Shown here piece after piece: positions 7,036-11,672 of a stretch of DNA of 11,672 nt. Each line of letters starts with the position of its first letter. Positions within the stretch are counted from its first letter, which is position 1. Position numbers and translations under genes: made by a program. Source of the DNA: an uncultured Pseudomonadota bacterium (GTDB lineage: Bacteria; Pseudomonadota; Gammaproteobacteria; Burkholderiales; SG8-39); contig CAITSH010000516.1 in NCBI GenBank assembly GCA_903895005.1, positions 1 to 11,672 of the forward strand. Direction: 5' to 3'. A model generated the notes under the pieces. It was not told the origin of the DNA. It was given only the letters and a program-made list of their open reading frames with translations, and searched no databases.

Positions 7036-7066
7036 CCTTTTTAGTATGCGGGTAAGGGAACCGCAT
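7036..7066 (-). promoter_or_regulatory. PreQ1-I riboswitch candidate controlling yhhQ translation
   Basis: On the minus strand: P1 5' strand ATGCGG (7066-7061), loop TTCCCTTAC (7060-7052), P1 3' strand CCGCAT (7051-7046), then an A-rich tail ACTAAAAAGG (7045-7036). P1 is six perfect pairs. CCTT in the loop (7057-7054) can pair with AAGG at the tail end (7039-7036), giving the H-type pseudoknot of class I preQ1 aptamers. A C lies immediately before the P1 3' strand, where the known aptamers have the ligand-pairing C (C15 in the Thermoanaerobacter aptamer). The AAGG is also the Shine-Dalgarno, 7 bases before the yhhQ ATG, so ligand binding should block translation. The aptamer is compact (31 nt) and its gene is a preQ1-family transporter. 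Structure and context agree; there is no experimental evidence. Confidence 0.85.
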
Positions 7067-7076
7067 TGAAAATGCG
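7062..7076 (-). other. Hairpin competing with riboswitch P1
   Basis: On the minus strand CGCATT (7076-7071), a TTC loop (7070-7068) and AATGCG (7067-7062) form a 6-bp hairpin. It uses most of the bases of the P1 5' strand (7066-7061), so it and the aptamer P1 cannot form together. It could act as the ligand-free conformation that leaves the ribosome site open. Confidence 0.5.
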
Positions 7077-7134
7077 CTTCGCGACTAGATCGCTGACGCT
7101 TGATGTGAAGATTACGAATGCCGCTGGAGCGTTT

Positions 7135-7156
7135 GCTGGTGCTGGTGCTGGTGCTG
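7135..7156 (+). repeat. Short GCTGGT tandem repeat
   Basis: Three full copies and one partial copy of GCTGGT lie in the leader region between mltB and yhhQ. It is a short low-complexity repeat in non-coding DNA. Copy number could vary by slippage, changing the yhhQ leader length. I see no other role. Confidence 0.6.
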
Positions 7157-7161
7157 CGGGA

Positions 7162-7191
7162 ATTTTATCGGGGTACGCAATGATAGTGCAA
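7162..7191 (-). promoter_or_regulatory. Possible yhhQ promoter
   Basis: On the minus strand TTGCAC (7191-7186) and TAAAAT (7167-7162) are separated by 18 bases. The -10 is good (5 of 6) and the -35 poor. It would give a leader of about 90 bases before the riboswitch aptamer. The site lies after the mltB stop, so yhhQ may also be read through from the upstream operon. Confidence 0.3.
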
Positions 7192-7233
7192 AGCGGTCTG
7201 CGGCTCGACTGCGGCTGAACACAGCGAGGGGCA

Positions 7234-8271
7234 CTAGCGAGCGGTGATGTCCTGCGCTGCCTTGAGGGCCGCCGCGAGTTCAATTACCGAGGCGGCATAA
7301 AAGCTCGACCGGTTGTAGCGGGTGATCACCCAGAAATTGTGCAGGCCGGCGAGGAATTCCGCCGGCTTCGCCGGCGTTTCCAGCTCAATCAATGCGCACA
7401 ACGTGTCGGGTTCAAGCGGTATCGATGTCGTGATGCCCATTGCCGCGAGCTCGGCGGCGCGGGTACTCGGTTTCAGGCCGGCATCAAGGAGCGCTCTGAA
7501 ACCCTGTCCGCTGACGTTGACCTGCGCGGTGGTGGCACCGCCGGCCTGCCATCCGTGTGACTTGAGAAAATTCCCGACACTGCCGATGGCGTCCACAGGA
7601 CTGCCGGCAAGGTCGGCGTCTCCGGATGCATCAAAGTCGACCGCAAAGCGCCGGTAACTGCCGGGCATGAACTGCGGGATGCCGATGGCTCCGGCATAAG
7701 AGCCCTTGAGACCGAAAACGTCGCGTCCTGAGTCGCGGGTCAGCAGCAGAAATTGCTCGAGTTCTTCGCGGAAAAATTCAGCGCGCTTGGGGTAATCGAA
7801 GGCGAGCGTGACCAGCGCGTCTATGACGCGAAAACTCCCCATGTTGCGTCCGTACACCGTTTCCACGCCGATGATCGCCGCGATGATCTCGGCGGGAACG
7901 CCAAAGTCCCGCTCGGCGCGGGCAAGGGCGTCCTGGTGTCTCGTCCAAAACGCAGTGCCTGCCTGAATGCGCGCGGGGTTGACGAACCGGGCTCGGTAGG
8001 CCTGCCAGGATCGCACGCCGGGTGCGCCCGGAACGATGGCTTTCATGACTGCGCTTTGATGCTTTACCTTGCCGAACAGTTGTTCGAGTTCGCTTCTCAC
8101 AAAGCCGTGCTTTTGGGCCATCTCATCGATGAACGCCCTGACGTCTGTGCGTTTAATGTAGGACGGGGTGGCCGCGATCGCGCCAGTGCAGATCGCGATC
8201 ATCCAGCAACACACCAACATGCTGAGGATGGCGTGCTTCAAGGCGTATCCTAGGCGTGCTGTCAAGATCAT
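7234..8271 (-). CDS. mltB: MltB-type lytic murein transglycosylase
   Basis: Cleaves the glycan strands of peptidoglycan between MurNAc and GlcNAc with formation of 1,6-anhydroMurNAc. 345 residues, close to E. coli MltB (361). The N-terminal signal peptide has its hydrophobic core at about 14-33 and likely signal peptidase I cleavage after AIA (31-33). No lipobox is visible, since the residue before Cys28 is Ile, so it is probably a soluble periplasmic enzyme rather than a lipoprotein like E. coli MltB. The catalytic Glu is Glu137 in IIGVETVYGRN. Further family motifs are SYAGAIGIPQFMPGSYRRFAVDFD at 191-214 and the EF-hand-like DFDASGDADL at 212-221 before PVDAIGSVGNFL. The ATG at 8271 overlaps the stop of the transglutaminase gene (ATGA at 8268-8271), implying translational coupling and a shared operon. 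Confidence 0.93.
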   Translation of the reverse strand: MILTARLGYALKHAILSMLVCCWMIAICTGAIAATPSYIKRTDVRAFIDEMAQKHGFVRSELEQLFGKVKHQSAVMKAIVPGAPGVRSWQAYRARFVNPARIQAGTAFWTRHQDALARAERDFGVPAEIIAAIIGVETVYGRNMGSFRVIDALVTLAFDYPKRAEFFREELEQFLLLTRDSGRDVFGLKGSYAGAIGIPQFMPGSYRRFAVDFDASGDADLAGSPVDAIGSVGNFLKSHGWQAGGATTAQVNVSGQGFRALLDAGLKPSTRAAELAAMGITTSIPLEPDTLCALIELETPAKPAEFLAGLHNFWVITRYNRSSFYAASVIELAAALKAAQDITAR

Positions 8272-10232
8272 GGCCTGAACTGGGCGACCATGCGGCGCAA
8301 CCGGCGCACATCATCGCGCTCCCGGTGCGCGCCATAGCGCAAATCGATATACAACCGCGCGATGCGCTCGACCGTTTCGGCGCGTTGCGGAAAACGCTGC
8401 GCCGCGCGTCGGCCAAAATCAAGCGGCCCCTCACTCGGTGATCGCGCCAGGCCGGCGCGCTGCAATTTGTCGCAAAAGCGTTTCCAGTGGCGATGCACCG
8501 GGTCATCAAGGCGAAGGCGGCGCAGCAGCCACAGGGCGAGGACGCCGATGATGCCGGCAATGCCCCAGAACAAGGCCATCGCCAGCGTCTGCCAGGAAGC
8601 CTCGTTCATTCCGATAAAGGACAGCATCTGACGCTGTCGTTCGGGGTTGTAGCCGAGCACCCAGATATTCCAGCGGTGCGCCATAGCCTCGATCTGGTAG
8701 CGCATTTGCAGCAGCCATAGGCTGTCGGTACGCACCATGAAGGGCACCGGTTGTCCCGCGGGTACGGCCTTCGCGATGCCCGATTCGACCCGCACAGGAA
8801 CGACCACAGCGGTCGGATCAACACGCTTCCAGCCGATATCGTCCTGCCAGACCTCTACCCAGGCGTGGGCGTCGGATTGGCGCACGATGAGTTGTTCGTC
8901 CACCGGATTGATATCGCCGCCCTGGTAGCCGGTGACAATGCGCGCCGGCACGCCGGCTGAACGCATCAAGATGGCAAACGCGCCGGAAAAATGCTCGCAA
9001 AAACCCAGCTTGCTGTCAAAAATGAATTCATCGACGGTGTTCGGTGAGCTCAGCAGCGGCGGCTCGAGTGTGTAATTGAAACCGCCGTTCCGGAACAGGT
9101 TGAGGCCGCGCTCGACGATCGCATCGGTCTGGTTGCGCAGGCCCTCTGTTTCCTTTTCCCAGCGCCGGCCCAGTTCCAGCGTGCGCGGGTTGATTCCTTC
9201 GGGCAGCGCGAGGGCGGCGTCGAGGTCGTCCTCGTTGTCCGCTTCGAGCGCCTTGTAGTTGGTGTACGAGCGCATCTCGTAGCGCATGCGGCTGCGCACC
9301 GGCGGGCCTGACAAGATCTGATAGTCATGCGTGACACGCGCCCGCGGCGGAATGGTCGCCGCCAGTTCCAGGGCGAACAGCCAGTTGCGGTTGTGTGGTT
9401 CAAGCGTGACGGCGTAATCGTAATGCGGTTCGAAGCCCTCGAACTTGTACGTGCCCCCGCGAAGACGCGCGTCGCCTGGGCGCCAGGTGCGTCCGTCATA
9501 GTTCCAGAACACCGGGCCGCGCCAGTACAACTGGCGCCGCGGCGGCATCGGGCCGTCGAATTTGGCGCGAAACGCAACGGCATCCGATTGCGAGAGCTGG
9601 CTTATGTTGCCCGGTGTCATGGAGTCCGAAAGCCCGGTGATGCCGCTGTAGGCATCTTGGGGCAGGCCCCATAGTGGTCCCTGCACGCGCGGAAACAGGA
9701 AAAACAGCAGCAACATCAGCGGCGCCGCCTGCGCGAGCAGCATGGCGCCGGACTTGAGGTTGTCGACGTGCCGGCGCGACGGGGCCTGGAAGCTGACCAG
9801 GCTGGCGGTGATCATGAGCACGGTCAGCATCATCAGGCTGGCGGTGGGAATGCTCTGTGAGTAGAAAAAATTCGTCAGTGCGATGAAGTAGGCGAGGAAC
9901 ATCACCACATAGACGTCTCGATAGGATTTCATTTCCATCAGCTTGAGGCCGAGGAACACGATCAGGAGCGCAACCCCGGCGTCGCGTCCGAAGATGGTGT
10001 TGAAGCTGATGTACACCGCCAGCAGGCAGGCCCCGACAAACGGGATGAGCAGCCATTTACGCGGCAGGGGTTCACCCTTCCAGGCAAGCCAGGCGCGCCA
10101 GCCCAACATCGTAAGCGTGATACCGCTAATCCACGGAGGGAGGCGCTCGGCGTGAGGCGCGGCGGCGAGCGCCAGCCCACCCAGCAGCCAGGCTAGGTTG
10201 TTGAAACGCAGCGGCGAGGCGGCGGCGTTCAT
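8268..10232 (-). CDS. tgpA: TgpA-like membrane transglutaminase (DUF3488 + transglutaminase core)
   Basis: Inner-membrane protein of 654 residues. An N-terminal block of about six or seven hydrophobic segments (residues 13-181) precedes a large, probably periplasmic region. It carries a transglutaminase-like core with the Cys-His-Asp triad Cys412 (LGFCEHFSG), His456 (SDAHAWVEVW) and Asp472 (WKRVDPTA). A further membrane segment at about 548-571 is followed by a basic cytoplasmic tail of about 80 residues. The domain layout is that of TgpA, essential in Pseudomonas aeruginosa, whose natural substrate is not well defined. It sits downstream of moxR and DUF58, as in many bacteria. Both ends overlap neighbours by four bases (DUF58 at 10229-10232, mltB at 8268-8271). 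Confidence 0.92.
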   Translation of the reverse strand: MNAAASPLRFNNLAWLLGGLALAAAPHAERLPPWISGITLTMLGWRAWLAWKGEPLPRKWLLIPFVGACLLAVYISFNTIFGRDAGVALLIVFLGLKLMEMKSYRDVYVVMFLAYFIALTNFFYSQSIPTASLMMLTVLMITASLVSFQAPSRRHVDNLKSGAMLLAQAAPLMLLLFFLFPRVQGPLWGLPQDAYSGITGLSDSMTPGNISQLSQSDAVAFRAKFDGPMPPRRQLYWRGPVFWNYDGRTWRPGDARLRGGTYKFEGFEPHYDYAVTLEPHNRNWLFALELAATIPPRARVTHDYQILSGPPVRSRMRYEMRSYTNYKALEADNEDDLDAALALPEGINPRTLELGRRWEKETEGLRNQTDAIVERGLNLFRNGGFNYTLEPPLLSSPNTVDEFIFDSKLGFCEHFSGAFAILMRSAGVPARIVTGYQGGDINPVDEQLIVRQSDAHAWVEVWQDDIGWKRVDPTAVVVPVRVESGIAKAVPAGQPVPFMVRTDSLWLLQMRYQIEAMAHRWNIWVLGYNPERQRQMLSFIGMNEASWQTLAMALFWGIAGIIGVLALWLLRRLRLDDPVHRHWKRFCDKLQRAGLARSPSEGPLDFGRRAAQRFPQRAETVERIARLYIDLRYGAHRERDDVRRLRRMVAQFRP

Positions 10233-11221
10233 CGCGGCGACGCATCCGCGTTCGTCGTGGCTGCGGAATCATGCAGGGCGAGCGCCTTGAGGCAGGCAAG
10301 ACAATGCGCCTCTCCGATCCCCACCGGTATTTCCAGCCCGGGCAGGCGCAGTCCACAGGCGATGCCCCGGGTGTTGGCGAGCAATACCCAGCGGGTGAGT
10401 CGCGACAGACGGCCCTCGGCAGCCATATTCCGAGGCAGGTCGTTCCAATCGAACCACATCTGCACCGCGGCGCGACCGCTGAACTGCTTGGTCAGCAGGG
10501 GACCTTCGCGCATTGAGGCCTTCCAGGCGATATGCCTTGGCGAATCGCTGGGCTGGTAGGGGCGCAGTCCGAAAAAATCATCGGTTCCCGTGCCCAGCGC
10601 GACGGTGTCGCCGCTGTCGGCCTGGGGTTGTGGGGGCGGCAGGCGCGCGCTGTCCGGTCGCGGGTAAACGAGGCAGTGCAGGTCGGGTGACACGTAGCTC
10701 CATGCACGCAACAAGCCGAGCGGGTAGCGAGTGTCCAGGGTGACGCGGCCCAGCGTCATCAAGCCGCGCTTTTCGGCGAGGATGGTCAGGGTGATGCCCA
10801 CCGTAGTGCCGGCGGGGATGTCACAGCGCGCGGTGGCACCCGCGCGGTCAAATGCAACGGCAAAGCGCGCATGGCCGCTGCGGTTTTCAATGTGCAACTG
10901 AAAGTGCGCGTCGCTGCCGGCGAACACCGGCTCGACACGCCCCGGACTGATGTAGAGGTGGGCGAGGTTGCGAAACGTATGCAGGATCGAGACGATGCCC
11001 ACGCCGGTCAGCAAAAAGGTGAGCAGGTAGCCCAGCGACAGGTTGTAGTTGATCGAGCCGAGCAGCATCACCAGCAGCGCGAGGCTGAATGTCAGCCCCT
11101 GGCGCGTGGGCAGGATATAGACGCGACGTTGAGACAGAAAGACCACGCCGGGCTCGGGTTCCTTGCGCGGCATCAGCAGGTTGTAAAGCTGCGAATAGCG
11201 CAGGACGCGGTCGAGGTTCAC
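10229..11221 (-). CDS. DUF58 membrane protein of the MoxR operon
   Basis: 330 residues from GTG 11221. The N-terminal part carries the usual QRRVYILPTRQGL stretch (31-43) and two membrane segments (about 43-59 and 62-81). A long soluble domain follows, with the family-defining LRPYQPSDSPRHIAWKASMR at 219-238. DUF58 proteins are encoded next to MoxR ATPases and are thought to work with them in assembling or activating membrane or periplasmic complexes; the biochemical role is unknown. I chose GTG 11221 because it overlaps the stop of a small upstream ORF (GTGA at 11218-11221), matching the overlap style of this operon. An ATG at 11242 would add seven residues and cannot be excluded. The frame is open further upstream, but that part looks non-coding and runs into moxR. 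Confidence 0.87.
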   Translation of the reverse strand: MNLDRVLRYSQLYNLLMPRKEPEPGVVFLSQRRVYILPTRQGLTFSLALLVMLLGSINYNLSLGYLLTFLLTGVGIVSILHTFRNLAHLYISPGRVEPVFAGSDAHFQLHIENRSGHARFAVAFDRAGATARCDIPAGTTVGITLTILAEKRGLMTLGRVTLDTRYPLGLLRAWSYVSPDLHCLVYPRPDSARLPPPQPQADSGDTVALGTGTDDFFGLRPYQPSDSPRHIAWKASMREGPLLTKQFSGRAAVQMWFDWNDLPRNMAAEGRLSRLTRWVLLANTRGIACGLRLPGLEIPVGIGEAHCLACLKALALHDSAATTNADASPR

Positions 11222-11346
11222 GCTGCGCTGCCCGCACGCCATGCCGCATGTACGCAGCGGCGCGATACGTGATCGGCTGGAAATGCTCGCCAGATAAGGG
11301 TTTCCAGCATTTCGCCCTGCGATTTTATTGCGCTGCTGCGGACCAT
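11218..11346 (-). CDS. Possible 42-residue small ORF between moxR and DUF58
   Basis: An ATG at 11346-11344 lies two bases after the moxR stop and opens a 42-codon frame whose TGA overlaps the likely GTG start of DUF58 (GTGA). An internal ATG at 11310 with AGGG four bases upstream could give a 30-residue form beginning MLETLIWRAFPAD. I do not recognise the peptide. It contains several Arg and Trp residues and no clear membrane segment. It may be a real coupling peptide, a displaced N-terminus of DUF58 after a frameshift, or simply the gap. The case rests on its position. Confidence 0.3.
   Translation of the reverse strand: MVRSSAIKSQGEMLETLIWRAFPADHVSRRCVHAAWRAGSAA
11277..11313. repeat. Overlapping inverted repeats in the moxR-DUF58 gap
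   Basis: Two alternative pairings exist: GAAATGCT (11280-11287) with AGCATTTC (11306-11313), 8 bp; and CTGGAAA (11277-11283) with TTTCCAG (11301-11307), 7 bp. They share bases and exclude each other. No U-tract follows either on the transcribed (minus) strand. Confidence 0.35.
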
Positions 11347-11348
11347 GT

Positions 11349-11672
11349 TCAGGGGATGGGCACCGCGTCGATGAGGCTGCGCGCGATGTCGGCGCTGCTC
11401 TGGCTGACGCCATCGTGGGCGGGGCGCAAACGGTGCCCGGCAACGCCCGGCAGTATCGCCTGCACATCTTCGGGCAGAACCTTGTCGCGTCCCTCAATCA
11501 GCGCCCAGGCGCGCGCTCCGTGCAGCAGCGCCAGGGCGGCGCGCGGCGAAAGGCCGGATGCATAGGCGGGCGAACGGCGGGTGTGTTCGATCAGCGCTTG
11601 GATGTAGTCGATGAGTGCGGGCGAGGCGTGCACGTTGGTGACCGCGGCCTGCATTTCGACCAGTTCACCGGG
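11349..11672 (-). CDS. moxR: MoxR-family AAA+ ATPase, C-terminal part
   Basis: The frame is open to the right edge of the window, so only about 107 C-terminal residues are seen, starting PGELVEMQAAVTNVHAS; a full MoxR protein has about 300-330. The segment is the helical lid: LIDYIQALIEHTRRSP, the family-typical GLSPRAALALLHGARAWALIEGRD, then VLPEDVQAILPGVAGHRLRP. The Walker motifs lie outside the window. MoxR proteins are chaperone-like ATPases that work with neighbouring DUF58 or von Willebrand A proteins. This would be the first visible gene of the operon continuing through DUF58, tgpA and mltB. It ends in TGA at 11349-11351. Confidence 0.9.
   Translation of the reverse strand, partial: PGELVEMQAAVTNVHASPALIDYIQALIEHTRRSPAYASGLSPRAALALLHGARAWALIEGRDKVLPEDVQAILPGVAGHRLRPAHDGVSQSSADIARSLIDAVPIP

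Noticed and set aside
7199..7216. Direct repeat TGCGGCT twice, 11 bases apart, after mltB
   Set aside because: Too short and GC-rich to stand out; it forms no hairpin with a T-tract and so is not a terminator.
7041..7283. 80-codon minus-strand frame across the mltB end and the yhhQ leader
   Set aside because: It overlaps the end of mltB and the riboswitch, and its Ala-Pro run comes from the GCTGGT repeat. No ribosome site or family resemblance.
1..11672. Mobile elements, CRISPR arrays, tRNA or rRNA genes, phage or defence genes
   Set aside because: I saw no transposase, integrase, terminal inverted repeats, regularly spaced repeats, cloverleaf or rRNA sequence. The genes are metabolic, repair and envelope functions.

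Overview
The window is GC-rich and almost fully coding. The longest stretch without a confident gene is about 205 bases. The surE-pcm-nlpD order and the moxR-DUF58-transglutaminase order, with protein sequences of proteobacterial type, point to a Gram-negative proteobacterium. A betaproteobacterium is my best guess and a gammaproteobacterium the alternative. This rests on remembered family resemblance, not on a search. I see no mobile element, CRISPR array, tRNA or rRNA.

Layout. (1) Positions 1-2786, plus strand: a three-gene aromatic meta-cleavage type operon. It holds a 5'-truncated 2-hydroxymuconic-semialdehyde-type aldehyde dehydrogenase, a type I extradiol dioxygenase with an intact metal triad, and a class II aldolase/adducin-fold protein that appears to have lost three of the four metal ligands. 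(2) Positions 2787-5212, plus strand: an extended -10 promoter followed by surE, pcm and nlpD, each overlapping the next by an ATGA. rpoS, the usual gene after nlpD, is absent. (3) Positions 5245-6204, minus strand: an HD-domain metal phosphohydrolase with a motif recalling class I cyclic-nucleotide phosphodiesterases. An AT-rich stretch upstream carries two abutting 18-bp direct repeats. (4) Positions 6309-7233, minus strand: a yhhQ-type queuosine-precursor transporter with a well-formed candidate preQ1-I riboswitch that sequesters its Shine-Dalgarno, plus a competing hairpin just upstream. (5) Positions 7234-11672, minus strand, transcribed right to left: moxR (truncated by the window edge), a possible 42-residue small ORF, a DUF58 protein, a TgpA-like membrane transglutaminase and an MltB-type lytic transglycosylase. 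The last three junctions of this chain are 4-base stop/start overlaps.

How the genes work together. The first block would cleave a catechol-type ring and process the ring-fission product. The surE block is a housekeeping repair and cell-envelope set: nucleotide phosphatase, isoaspartyl repair and amidase activation. The right-hand operon joins a MoxR/DUF58/transglutaminase module to a peptidoglycan-cleaving enzyme, which suggests an envelope role. The most informative regulatory element is the preQ1-I riboswitch ahead of yhhQ, which ties transport of a queuosine precursor to sensing of that precursor.
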